Below are positions 6,818-14,368 of a stretch of DNA of 47,724 nucleotides, one piece after another. Position numbers and translations under genes: made by a program. Position 1 is the stretch's first letter. The number at the start of each line of letters is the position of its first letter. Below the pieces are notes generated by a model. The model worked only from the letters and a program-made list of their open reading frames with translations, was not told the DNA's origin and made no database searches. Source of the stretch: Fibrobacter succinogenes (GTDB lineage Bacteria; Fibrobacterota; Fibrobacteria; Fibrobacterales; Fibrobacteraceae); NCBI GenBank assembly GCA_902767785.1, contig CACXIR010000007.1, positions 1 to 47,724 of the forward strand, given 5' to 3'.

Positions 6818-7939
6818 TCATTGCATTACCTCGCTCCATTTTACAAAACAAGTTTCTTTAAGCAAGTTGGCAAATGTGGCATCTGTATGAAATTTCTTGT
6901 TTAGCATTTTTTTTATCTTCTTAGTGTATTCGTCGAAATCAAAGTCATATACTTGCATCGCCATGTAGATATTCTTGCTGTGGTAGCGTTTGGGGTGTGG
7001 GTAAGAATCCGCAACCGATGAATCATCGTTCCATCCCTGAATGATGGAAAAGCCGTGCTCTGGGTAATAGAATTCAAGAGTCTCGTCTATTTCGCGGATG
7101 GGATCGTTCCCGAATACTCGGAAGGTCTGGTCGTATTTGATGCGCTTTGTCTGTGCGTTTACGTGGCAAATGACGATTTGTTCCGCATCTTTGGGAATCT
7201 TGATTCCCACGATGTAGGCAAGGCTATAGATGCCGACGTCACCTCGCTCTATTTCGCCACTGAAGGCACTTCGGCATAATGAGCATGCCTCCCTATCCTC
7301 CCATAATTCATAGTCATCCTTTTTCCCCTTCGGGAAAAGGAAATAGGTGTGTTGCAGGAGTTCCTTGTCGGAATCTTTTCTATCGTCGCTCCATAGCTTG
7401 TTAAAGTGCTCGATTTTTTCACTCGTAATCGGTTCGGCATCTTCCCAAAGGTCATCGAACAGACTCTGGAAAGTCTTGTAATCCGTAGTTTCTATTGCAA
7501 TAGATTTGTCCTCGAAATCATCGTATGAACCGTTGCAACGCGTTGAGCAGACGATGCTGAAAGCCCGCTTTTCTCCAAGGTGGACGAACAGGAGCATATC
7601 TAGGTTTTGGACATGGCGAATTTCGATTTCGGGATACTGCAAAAAGTCCCAAAGTGTACACCAATCTGGCTTGTTGAGGACATCCGTCAAAATTCGGATT
7701 TTAGAGCCTTCCTCGATTCGGCTCATTTCTAACGAATCGGGATCGTCGGTGTCATCGTCATCTTCGTCTTCAATGAATGGCCTATAATCGTCAAAAAGCC
7801 CCGGAACATTATTGTTCATTGATGGGAGTGCCACGAGGCGTTCACCGTTTCCGCTTTCCCAAAAGTCACGAAGCAGGTCTATCAGGGATTTGCCTTCGTA
7901 AACTTGCCCACTAATGATTTTCGCTTTCTTGTTGGTCAT
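6818..7939 (-). CDS. Hypothetical acidic protein upstream of the SLOG gene
   Basis: The protein has 373 residues and I cannot assign it. It has a very acidic stretch, EDEDDDDTDDPDSLE, at residues ~57-71, a CSLC pair about two thirds along that could bind metal, and no signal peptide or membrane segment. AAGGAGC lies just before its ATG (about 7941-7947). It is the first gene of a probable two-gene minus-strand unit with the SLOG-domain protein. The acidic stretch could mimic nucleic acid or hold a basic partner, but nothing in the sequence proves a role. The local AT-rich composition and lack of housekeeping neighbours fit recently acquired DNA. Confidence 0.65.
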   Translation of the reverse strand: MTNKKAKIISGQVYEGKSLIDLLRDFWESGNGERLVALPSMNNNVPGLFDDYRPFIEDEDDDDTDDPDSLEMSRIEEGSKIRILTDVLNKPDWCTLWDFLQYPEIEIRHVQNLDMLLFVHLGEKRAFSIVCSTRCNGSYDDFEDKSIAIETTDYKTFQSLFDDLWEDAEPITSEKIEHFNKLWSDDRKDSDKELLQHTYFLFPKGKKDDYELWEDREACSLCRSAFSGEIERGDVGIYSLAYIVGIKIPKDAEQIVICHVNAQTKRIKYDQTFRVFGNDPIREIDETLEFYYPEHGFSIIQGWNDDSSVADSYPHPKRYHSKNIYMAMQVYDFDFDEYTKKIKKMLNKKFHTDATFANLLKETCFVKWSEVMQ

Positions 7940-8029
7940 GATAGCTCCTTATCTTGATTTATTATCAAAATAGGTTTTTATTGCGACAAATAATGTCGTA
8001 TCTAAAGCCGTTTTCCAGGTAAACGAAAA

Positions 8030-8061
8030 CGCCCCTGCTCAGAGCTACTTGAGCAGGGGCG
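8030..8061. other. Strong isolated hairpin in the 430-base gap before the iron operon
   Basis: CGCCCCTGCTCA (8030-8041) pairs perfectly with TGAGCAGGGGCG (8050-8061) around an 8-base loop. No T-run follows on the plus strand and only GTTTT follows on the minus strand, so an intrinsic terminator is doubtful. The segment 8062-8169 holds no gene that I can see. From 8170 the gap contains the operators and promoter of the iron operon. Confidence 0.55.
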
Positions 8062-8169
8062 CGGTTGTTTCCCCAAAGAGACACAAGAGGGAATTGGATT
8101 TTTGCTTCAACCTGGCAGGCTCCATTCTAACCCTATGGCTACAATTAGAATTTGACCCACCAATTCAAA

Positions 8170-8185
8170 GTTAGACAAATCTAAC
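8170..8185. promoter_or_regulatory. DtxR-type operator candidate 1
   Basis: GTTAGACAAATCTAAC is a palindrome with arms GTTAGA and TCTAAC. It shares the TTAG...CTAA skeleton with three further sites before the regulator gene and one at 12138-12151. Confidence 0.6.
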
Positions 8186-8235
8186 AAGAAAAACAAGGGC
8201 AAAATTGCGATTTTTGGTAAATTTTTAGCAAAATG

Positions 8236-8249
8236 TTAGCCAAACCTAA
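8236..8249. promoter_or_regulatory. DtxR-type operator candidate 2
   Basis: TTAGCCAAACCTAA has the same 14-base length and TTAG/CTAA ends as the other sites in this leader. Confidence 0.55.
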
Positions 8250-8273
8250 AAAAGTACGCCTTTTTTAATAATT

Positions 8274-8287
8274 TTAGCCTTGCCTAA
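8274..8287. promoter_or_regulatory. DtxR-type operator candidate 3, overlapping the -35 box
   Basis: TTAGCCTTGCCTAA overlaps the proposed -35 hexamer TTGCCT (8280-8285). A repressor bound here would block RNA polymerase directly. Confidence 0.6.
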
Positions 8288-8308
8288 TTAGCCGAAAAGA
8301 ACTATATT
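8280..8308 (+). promoter_or_regulatory. Promoter of the dtxR-feoA-feoB operon
   Basis: TTGCCT (8280-8285) and TATATT (8303-8308) are separated by 17 bases. Operator candidate 3 covers the -35 box and candidate 4 begins inside the -10 box, the usual layout for metal-dependent repression of an uptake operon. Confidence 0.6.
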
Positions 8309-8320
8309 AGCCCCGTCTAA
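8307..8320. promoter_or_regulatory. DtxR-type operator candidate 4, at -10/+1
   Basis: TTAGCCCCGTCTAA starts in the -10 box and covers the likely transcription start. A further half-site, TTAGAC, follows at 8327-8332. Confidence 0.6.
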
Positions 8321-8369
8321 TGACGATTAGACAAAAATTAACCCGTATAATCCGAATCGGAGGCCTCGA

Positions 8370-8792
8370 ATGGATCATACAAAACTAAGCCAGAGTCTCG
8401 AAGACTACTTGGAAATGGTGCACATGTTGCGCCTAGCAAACGGAATCGCCCGAGTCAAGGACATTGCCGCAGCCCTTACGGTCAAAATGCCGTCGGTGGC
8501 AAAGGCGATGATAGAACTCAAGAAACTTGGGCTCGTGACCCAGGAACCCTACAGCGGCATAGAACTCACCGAAGAGGGACAGCGCGTCGCTGCCATGATT
8601 CTGAACCGCCACATATTATTGAAGGGATTCCTGATCAAGCTGGGCGTGTCCGAAGCCATTGCCGACAAGGACGCCTGCTGCATGGAGCATATCCTTTCGG
8701 CGGAGACTCTTGGAAAAATCGAAGATTTTATGAAACCGGCGGAGGCTGTGCCCTCGCCCAAAAAGGCAAAGAGCGTCAAAAACAAAAAGTAG
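8370..8792 (+). CDS. DtxR/MntR-family metal-dependent regulator (short form)
   Basis: This 140-residue protein has the family's winged-helix DNA-binding part (residues ~8-65, with VKDIAAALTVKMPSVAKAMIEL) followed by the dimerisation helices. Residues CCMEH (103-107) match the Cys-x-x-Glu-His metal site of DtxR. The other site is altered: H81 is present, but the expected Glu is Lys (85) and the expected second His is Asp (99). The C-terminal SH3-like domain of long DtxR proteins is absent and replaced by a basic tail; FeoA, which has that fold, is encoded next door. GGAGG at 8359-8363 precedes the ATG. It probably represses this operon in response to Fe2+ by binding the TTAG...CTAA sites. Iron rather than manganese is inferred from the feo neighbours. 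Confidence 0.85.
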   Translation: MDHTKLSQSLEDYLEMVHMLRLANGIARVKDIAAALTVKMPSVAKAMIELKKLGLVTQEPYSGIELTEEGQRVAAMILNRHILLKGFLIKLGVSEAIADKDACCMEHILSAETLGKIEDFMKPAEAVPSPKKAKSVKNKK

Positions 8793-8843
8793 GCTGGAAG
8801 TCGCGGCTCATGCGGTATCCGGCCTTTTATACGAGGATAAAAT

Positions 8844-9128
8844 ATGAGCTGTAATTGTGGTTGCGGCGGCAAGTCGCAAGCAAAGAAATGGAACACTGAG
8901 CCGCAGTTTTCGGACTTGAAACGCGGCGACAAGGTGGAAATCGTCGGCTATAACGAAGGCGATTCCCGTTACAAGTCAAAACTACTCTCCATGGGACTGG
9001 TTCGCGGCGTAACCCTCGAGGTTTTGCAGGTGGCCCCTCTTGGTGACCCCATCGAAGTGAGCGTCCTTTCTTACAGGCTCTCGCTCCGCAAGCAAGAAGC
9101 CAACGTTCTCAAGCTGAGGAGGGTATAA
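8844..9128 (+). CDS. feoA: FeoA family protein
   Basis: FeoA is a small SH3-like cytoplasmic protein needed for FeoB-dependent Fe2+ uptake. Residues ~21-94 carry the expected pattern: LKRGDKVEIVGY, YKSKLLSMGLVRGVTLEVLQVAPLGDPIEV and LRKQEANVL. The unusual part is the start, CNCGCGG at residues 3-9, a Cys-rich motif that could bind a metal ion or an iron-sulfur cluster. The stop overlaps the feoB ATG by one base (TAATG), giving translational coupling. It lies 51 bases after the regulator gene in the same operon. Confidence 0.9.
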   Translation: MSCNCGCGGKSQAKKWNTEPQFSDLKRGDKVEIVGYNEGDSRYKSKLLSMGLVRGVTLEVLQVAPLGDPIEVSVLSYRLSLRKQEANVLKLRRV

Positions 9129-12046
9129 TGACTGCCAAGCATTTCACGATTGCCATTGCGGGTAACCCGAACTGCGGTAAGACCGCACTCTTTAACGCCC
9201 TCACGGGCTCGCGTCAACACGTGGGCAACTGGCCCGGCGTCACTGTCGAAAAGAAAGAAGGCTATTTTGAACTGGGCGGACGCCACATCCGCGTGGTGGA
9301 CCTGCCGGGTACCTACGCCATTTTCGCCAACGCCGAAGACGAACGCGCCGCTGTCGATTACTTGCTCAGCCGCGAAGCCGACCTGATTATCAATATTGTC
9401 GATGCCACCAACATCGAACGCAACCTGTTCCTCACGAGCCAGCTTGCCGACATGCACCTGCCCATGGTGATTGCGGTGAACATGATGGACATCGCCGAAC
9501 ACCGCGGCATCGTGCTGGACCTGCAGGCCCTTTCCGAAACCTACGGGATTCCCTGCATCCCGCTTTCTGCCGTAAGCGACAAGAGCGTCATGAACTTCGT
9601 AGGCGAAATGGCACACGTGCTTGCCGCCCCCATGCCTCTCCCGAAACCCATGGTCTATGCCGACAAGGTCGAAGAAGCCGTAAAGCTGTTGGAGCCGAAG
9701 GTGGCTCCCGTGGCAAAGCTCCTGAATGCCGACGACCGTTGGGTCGCCCTGATGTACCTGGGCAACGAAAAGAGCTACGCCGACAAGTTCGCCGAAGCGG
9801 GCGTTACCATCGACAAGGCCGAAGTGACAAGGCTCCTGGGCGAAGAACCCGAATTTGCCATGGCCGAAAGCCGTTACTCCAAATCTCACGAAGTGGCCAA
9901 GGCCGTTATCGAATCCAGCCGTACCAAGAAGACATTCTCCGACAAGATCGACGCCGTGCTTTTGAACCGCTGGGCGGCTCTCCCGATTTTCCTGGTCATT
10001 ATGTATCTGGTGTTCTGGATTGCGGTCACCATCGGTTCTGCATTCATTGATTTCTTTGACGTGCTGTTCGGTGCAATTTTCGTAGATGGCCTCGGCTACC
10101 TGCTGGGCGACGTGCTGGGCTGCCCCTCCTTTGTCACGGCAATTCTCGCCGACGGTGTGGGTGCCGGTATCCAGACGGTTTCCACCTTCATCCCTGTCAT
10201 CTTCTTCATGTTCCTGTGCCTTTCGTTCCTGGAAGACTCGGGTTACATGGCCCGTGCGGCATTCGTTGCGGACCGATTCATGCGGTTCCTCGGACTCCCC
10301 GGTCGTGCCTTTGTGCCGATGATGGTGGGCTTTGGTTGCGGCGTGCCGGGCATTATGGGTTCTCGCGTGCTGGAATCCAAGCGTGAACGCTTCCTCACCA
10401 TTTTCTTGGTGCCGTTCATGAGTTGCGGCGCTCGCCTTCCGGTGTATGCGCTGTTTGCGGCGGCATTCTTCGGCAAGATGGCGGGCACGGTGGTGTTCCT
10501 GCTTTACCTCGCCGGTGTGCTGTTCGCCATTGCTTACGGTTTGTTCCTGAAGAAGTCGCTTTTCCAGGGTCAAGCCAGCAACTTTGTGATGGAACTTCCG
10601 CCCTATCACCTGCCCAAGTTCAAGTCCCTGATGATCCACTGCTGGCAGCGCCTGCACGACTACATCTGGCGTGCCGGTAAGGTGATTACCCTTGCGGTTG
10701 CTGTGCTCGGATTCCTTAATAGCTTCGGTATCGTTGAAAAGATGTATGTCGATGTGAACGGAACCGAAACCGAAATCGTCAAGTCCGAAGAAGGCTACCA
10801 GATGGTTAAGGAAAACGAAGAAGGCGAAGCTGAAAATGTTGCTCTCCCTGAAGGTTTCGTAGTTGACGAATCCAAGATTTCTACCGCTAATGAATTTACG
10901 GCTGGTAACGGTGACTCCGAAAATAGCTTGCTCTCTGTAATCGGTAAGGCCATTACGCCGGTGTTCGAACCCTTCGGTGTCGAGAAGGAAAACTGGCCCG
11001 CGTCCGTTTCTCTGTTCACAGGACTCTTGGCCAAGGAAGCCGTTATCGGTACCATGAACTCGCTGTATTCCATGGTGGGGGAAAATGGCGAAGATCCGGC
11101 TGAAGAAGCGAAGCCTGCAGAAGAGCCGAAGGTTGAAGAACCCGCACCGGAACAAGTGGCGGTTGCTGACTCTGCCGCTACGGATAGCGTGAAGGCTGAT
11201 TCGACAGCCGCCGCAGTTGTAGACTCTGCTGTAACCGATAGTGCCGCAGCACCTGCTGAATCCGCAGAAGTTGTTGCCGAAGCCGCTCCTGCTGAGGCTC
11301 CCGCAGAAGAAAAGCCCCTTATCGCCGGTGTAGACGAATGCCCCGCTGAAGAAGAGAAAGAAGGCGGCGCTCCCGATATGAAGGGTGCACTGCTCGAAGC
11401 ACTCGGCTCGATTCCTGCAAACCTTGCCGAAGTATTTGGCTCCCTCACCGACCCGCTGGGAACCTCTGGCGAATTGGAAGGCCAGGAAGCCGCCGAACTC
11501 AAGAAGGAAACTCTTGACAAGATTACCGACGCCAAGGTGCTGACCTGCGAAGAATATGCAGCCATTGAAACCTTTGGCGAAGAAGAAGAGGATGAAAAGA
11601 CTCGCGAAGCCGTGTTCGAAAAACTCGCCGCCGCAGGCCTTGAACTCTCCGAAGACGAAATGGGCGCTCTCGAAGAAGGCGACCTTTCCGAAACTGCCGA
11701 CATCTACGCCAACCTCCGCTCTTACTTCCACAATCCGGACAAGGACGGAAACCCGGTGGACGGTTTCAACTGGCAGGTGTTCGCATTCCTCATCTTCATC
11801 TTGCTCTACGTGCCGTGCCTTGCCGCCATGGGTGTCGTTGCCCGTGAGATCGGCCTCGGCCTCGCTATCCTCATGGCAACGGTGCAGACCCTCCTTGCCT
11901 GGGCTGTGGCAGTTCTTCTTTACCAGGTGCCCGTCGGCGGAAACACGACATGGATTGTCGCCGCCATCGTAGTACTGGTGGGTACGGGAATCTTCCTCAA
12001 GCTCTTCGGCATGAAGGCTAATAAGGAAAAGCGCTTCGAAGACTAA
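9128..12046 (+). CDS. feoB: Ferrous iron transporter FeoB with a large disordered insertion
   Basis: FeoB imports Fe2+ across the inner membrane and has a GTPase domain. Visible GTPase motifs are GNPNCGKT (12-19, P-loop), DLPGTY (58-63), NMMD (118-121) and SAVS (147-150). The membrane core carries both Gate motifs, GCGVPGIMGSR (403-413) and PFMSCGARLPVY (429-440), and ends with membrane segments at ~882-960. At 972 residues it is about 200 longer than usual FeoB. The extra length is a soluble, Pro/Ala/Glu-rich acidic segment (~650-870) between membrane parts, plus a smaller acidic loop (~540-600). The acidic loop resembles the low-complexity regions of the barrel protein at 12317 and of NuoM. 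It is the last gene of the operon, with a terminator at 12091-12125. Confidence 0.95.
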   Translation: MTAKHFTIAIAGNPNCGKTALFNALTGSRQHVGNWPGVTVEKKEGYFELGGRHIRVVDLPGTYAIFANAEDERAAVDYLLSREADLIINIVDATNIERNLFLTSQLADMHLPMVIAVNMMDIAEHRGIVLDLQALSETYGIPCIPLSAVSDKSVMNFVGEMAHVLAAPMPLPKPMVYADKVEEAVKLLEPKVAPVAKLLNADDRWVALMYLGNEKSYADKFAEAGVTIDKAEVTRLLGEEPEFAMAESRYSKSHEVAKAVIESSRTKKTFSDKIDAVLLNRWAALPIFLVIMYLVFWIAVTIGSAFIDFFDVLFGAIFVDGLGYLLGDVLGCPSFVTAILADGVGAGIQTVSTFIPVIFFMFLCLSFLEDSGYMARAAFVADRFMRFLGLPGRAFVPMMVGFGCGVPGIMGSRVLESKRERFLTIFLVPFMSCGARLPVYALFAAAFFGKMAGTVVFLLYLAGVLFAIAYGLFLKKSLFQGQASNFVMELPPYHLPKFKSLMIHCWQRLHDYIWRAGKVITLAVAVLGFLNSFGIVEKMYVDVNGTETEIVKSEEGYQMVKENEEGEAENVALPEGFVVDESKISTANEFTAGNGDSENSLLSVIGKAITPVFEPFGVEKENWPASVSLFTGLLAKEAVIGTMNSLYSMVGENGEDPAEEAKPAEEPKVEEPAPEQVAVADSAATDSVKADSTAAAVVDSAVTDSAAAPAESAEVVAEAAPAEAPAEEKPLIAGVDECPAEEEKEGGAPDMKGALLEALGSIPANLAEVFGSLTDPLGTSGELEGQEAAELKKETLDKITDAKVLTCEEYAAIETFGEEEEDEKTREAVFEKLAAAGLELSEDEMGALEEGDLSETADIYANLRSYFHNPDKDGNPVDGFNWQVFAFLIFILLYVPCLAAMGVVAREIGLGLAILMATVQTLLAWAVAVLLYQVPVGGNTTWIVAAIVVLVGTGIFLKLFGMKANKEKRFED

Positions 12047-12053
12047 GTTAAAT

Positions 12054-12078
12054 GGATCCCCGCCTGCGCGGGGATGAC
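12054..12078. repeat. Dispersed REP-like hairpin repeat
   Basis: GGATCCCCGC and GCGGGGATGAC flank a CTGC loop; the core stem is ATCCCCGC with GCGGGGAT. Similar units are at 12156-12179 and 30142-30165. Confidence 0.65.
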
Positions 12079-12090
12079 GATGAGTGAAAT

Positions 12091-12125
12091 GGGCTGGTAG
12101 GCCCGAAACCTGCCAGCCCTTTATT
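12091..12125 (+). terminator. Terminator of the feo operon
   Basis: GGGCTGGTAGG (12091-12101) pairs with CCTGCCAGCCC (12109-12119), with one G-T pair and a 7-base loop, and is followed by TTTATT. Confidence 0.7.
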
Positions 12126-12137
12126 AAAAAGTTTGAG

Positions 12138-12151
12138 TTAGACAAGTCTAA
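12138..12151. promoter_or_regulatory. DtxR-type operator candidate 5, upstream of the barrel gene
   Basis: TTAGACAAGTCTAA is the most symmetric of the five sites (TTAGAC, AA at centre, GTCTAA). It lies after the feo terminator and 166 bases before the outer-membrane barrel gene at 12317, suggesting that this gene belongs to the same metal regulon. A clear promoter beside it is not visible. Confidence 0.55.
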
Positions 12152-12155
12152 TTAA

Positions 12156-12179
12156 GATTCTCGCCTGCACGGGGATGAC
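12156..12179. repeat. Dispersed REP-like repeat
   Basis: GATTCTCGCCTGCACGGGGATGAC is a mixed copy of the unit at 12054-12078; its stem is less perfect. Confidence 0.5.
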
Positions 12180-12316
12180 GATGTTCAAACATATTGGCAC
12201 GCATTTTGCTTTACTACGCGCGAAACAGCGTCTGCCTACCATTTTTGTGACATGAACTGTAAAACAGTGGACGGAGTGTTACAAAAACGACAAAAAATCC
12301 GTCAAAGGAGATAAAA

Positions 12317-13816
12317 ATGAAGAACCGTTTAACGTCCCACCTCTTGTCCGGACTCGCTGCCGCAGCATTCTTTGCGATGCCGGCACTTGCACAGGACGCA
12401 GCACCCGCGACAACAGAAGCCGCTCCTGCCGCCACCGCTGCTGAGCAGCCCGCTACAGAAGAAGCGAAGCCCGCGGTAGAAGAAGCACAGTCTGCAGCGG
12501 AACAGCCGAAGGCCGAAGAATCTGTCGCTGCTGAACAGACGGAAGCGCCGGCCGCCGAGCAGGCCGCGGCACAACCCGCGCAGGAACAGCCCGCTGAGCA
12601 GACGGCAGCGGCACAGCCCGCCGAAGAACCTAAGGCTGAAGAGGCTAAGCCCGAGCAGCCCGCCGAACAGGCCGCAGCCCCTGCCGAGAACACCAACCCG
12701 GGCGAAGTGGCTAATGCTGCCGGTAACGCCCTCGACATGCTCAAGGCCAGCATGAACGAAGGCACTTCCGAAGCCAAGATGGAAGTCAAGTTCGGTGGTG
12801 AAGTGGAATTCGACGCCTACACAGGCAACGTCTGGGTGGATGACGACCTGAACCACAGCTACGCATCTACCTTTGACCTGAACTTTGAAATCCAGTTCAA
12901 CGAAAAGTGGTCAGCCTTCGTAGGCCTCGAAGCCGACGATGAGACTACAGATCCTCCCGCCGTCTATAACGGAGCCTACATCCAGTACCAGCCTGCAGAA
13001 TTCTTTGCTGTCAAGGCCGGTGACCTGACCTTCTCCGAAGGCGCATTCGTCGCCTACTACGACTACGACGATCCTGCCGACAACGCCGCCGGCATGAAGG
13101 AACATGACATCCGCGGTCTTGAAATCGATCTGGCCGGATTCGTGCTCGGATTCGGTTTCGGTCGCGGAGATAACGACTGGGCCGACGACGAAGGCGCCAA
13201 GGTTTACAATGTCCACGCCGCCTACGAATTCGACTACGCCGGTCAGCACCTGCGTCCGTATGTGGACTACAAGAGCTTCCAGACCGCACAGCACAACGAA
13301 CTCCACGCCGGTGTCGAAGCGGGCCTCTCCCTCGGCGGGTTCGGTTTCCGTGCCGTCTATGGATTCCATGGTGACTACCTGATGGACGACGGCGACGTGG
13401 CAAAGGGACAGGACTGGACCTCTACCGCCCACACCTTCTTGGCCGAACCTTCCTTTGAACTGGGCATGTTCGAAATCAAGACCACGGCCTTCTACGCCCT
13501 CATCGACAGAGGCGATGCCGTCGAAGACGCCAGCGATCTCGACAACGGCGAAATTCCCGAATACTTCTTCGCCTACGCCGAGCCCGCTCTCAAGCTTGCC
13601 GAATTCATCAAGTTGGGCATCCCTGTAGAATACCACACCCACACGCTGGATGACGACGACGAGACTGCCGCCACATTCGACGTGGGTGGACGCGTCTACA
13701 TCACGCCGGTGGAGAACCTGGAAATCACGGCCTTCGGCATGGTGGACATGCCTATCCAGGACAACGAAGACGACGATGTCCTCCGCTTTGGTGTGGAAAC
13801 CGTGTTCAGCTTCTAA
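12317..13816 (+). CDS. Putative outer-membrane beta-barrel protein with Pro/Ala/Glu-rich N-terminal region
   Basis: The 499-residue protein starts with a clear signal peptide ending at about ALAQ. A ~100-residue stretch made almost only of Ala, Glu, Pro, Gln and Lys follows. From about residue 155 the sequence alternates in the manner of a transmembrane barrel and ends in VETVFSF, with the terminal Phe typical of outer-membrane proteins. The segment GDLTFSEGAFVAYYDYDDP...DIRGLEI resembles GDLTYSAGAF.YYYWRDP...GLRGVGAEFG in the protein at 38854, so both belong to one family. AAGGAG (12304-12309) precedes the ATG. It sits between the iron operon and the zinc operon, with a DtxR-type palindrome upstream; a role as a metal-linked porin is inference. 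Confidence 0.75.
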   Translation: MKNRLTSHLLSGLAAAAFFAMPALAQDAAPATTEAAPAATAAEQPATEEAKPAVEEAQSAAEQPKAEESVAAEQTEAPAAEQAAAQPAQEQPAEQTAAAQPAEEPKAEEAKPEQPAEQAAAPAENTNPGEVANAAGNALDMLKASMNEGTSEAKMEVKFGGEVEFDAYTGNVWVDDDLNHSYASTFDLNFEIQFNEKWSAFVGLEADDETTDPPAVYNGAYIQYQPAEFFAVKAGDLTFSEGAFVAYYDYDDPADNAAGMKEHDIRGLEIDLAGFVLGFGFGRGDNDWADDEGAKVYNVHAAYEFDYAGQHLRPYVDYKSFQTAQHNELHAGVEAGLSLGGFGFRAVYGFHGDYLMDDGDVAKGQDWTSTAHTFLAEPSFELGMFEIKTTAFYALIDRGDAVEDASDLDNGEIPEYFFAYAEPALKLAEFIKLGIPVEYHTHTLDDDDETAATFDVGGRVYITPVENLEITAFGMVDMPIQDNEDDDVLRFGVETVFSF

Positions 13817-13846
13817 TCAAAGGCCAACACCTTTATCATAGAACCT

Positions 13847-13876
13847 CCCGCCCGGCCAATGCCGCGGCGGGTTTTT
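13847..13876 (+). terminator. Intrinsic terminator after the barrel gene
   Basis: CCCGCCCGGC pairs with GCCGCGGCGGG (one bulged C), followed by five T's at 13872-13876. Confidence 0.8.
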
Positions 13877-13908
13877 CTATAAGCAATATCCCTACACGTT
13901 TTTTTTAC

Positions 13909-13940
13909 TATATTTGAATTTGCGAATGAGTCGCAAATTC
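13909..13940 (+). promoter_or_regulatory. -10 box and Zur-type operator for the zinc operon
   Basis: A TATATT -10 box (13909-13914) is followed immediately by a perfect inverted repeat, GAATTTGCGA (13916-13925) and TCGCAAATTC (13931-13940), spaced by ATGAG. The palindrome covers the expected transcription start, so a bound repressor would block the promoter. A recognisable -35 box is lacking. Autoregulation by the Zur-like protein encoded next is inferred. Confidence 0.65.
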
Positions 13941-13978
13941 GTTCCGCCAGGGACAGTCCGGCTCATTTTGGAGTCAAA

Positions 13979-14368
13979 ATGGAATACAAAACGCAAACGC
14001 GACAAGTCATTATGGACTATATGGTCAATAACCCCGACCGCATTTTCAAGGCGTCGGATATTGCCAAAAACCTGCCCTCCGTCTCGTTAAGCACCATCTA
14101 CAGGAACCTATCACGCCTAGAAAAAATGGGCATTGTGCAGATTGTAGGTGCCGAAGAGAACAAGGAACTTCAGTACCGCTATACAGGCCCCGGCAGGTGC
14201 CAGACAAAAATGCACCTAGTCTGCAAGGAATGCGGAAAGTTCTTCCACCTAGATGGCCCCGCCCTCAAGATGCTGCAGCTTTCGCTCCAACGCATCAAGG
14301 GCTTTGAACTAGACCAGCAACAATCAGTCTTATTAGGCCGCTGCGCCGGGTGCATTCGCCATGCTTAA
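13979..14368 (+). CDS. zur: Fur-family regulator, probably Zur
   Basis: The 129-residue protein has the Fur winged-helix (residues ~5-60, with SLSTIYRNLSRLEKMGIV as the recognition region) and a metal-binding part. H79, C82 and C85 (MHLVCKECGKFFH) and C122/C125 (CAGC) form the two structural zinc pairs of the family. It heads an operon with znuA, znuC and znuB (8-base overlap with znuA), which argues for zinc as the sensed metal rather than iron. A GGAG at 13969-13972 precedes the ATG. It probably represses the operon through the palindrome at 13916-13940. Confidence 0.85.
   Translation: MEYKTQTRQVIMDYMVNNPDRIFKASDIAKNLPSVSLSTIYRNLSRLEKMGIVQIVGAEENKELQYRYTGPGRCQTKMHLVCKECGKFFHLDGPALKMLQLSLQRIKGFELDQQQSVLLGRCAGCIRHA

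Noticed and set aside
9071-12145. A 1,024-codon open frame on the minus strand opposite feoB
   Set aside because: It is the antisense shadow of a GC-rich, strongly biased gene; the plus strand encodes a complete FeoB with all motifs.
13847-13940. Barrel terminator and Zur palindrome read together as a riboswitch
   Set aside because: The first is a plain terminator with T-run and the second a perfect DNA palindrome next to a -10 box, which fits a protein operator better.
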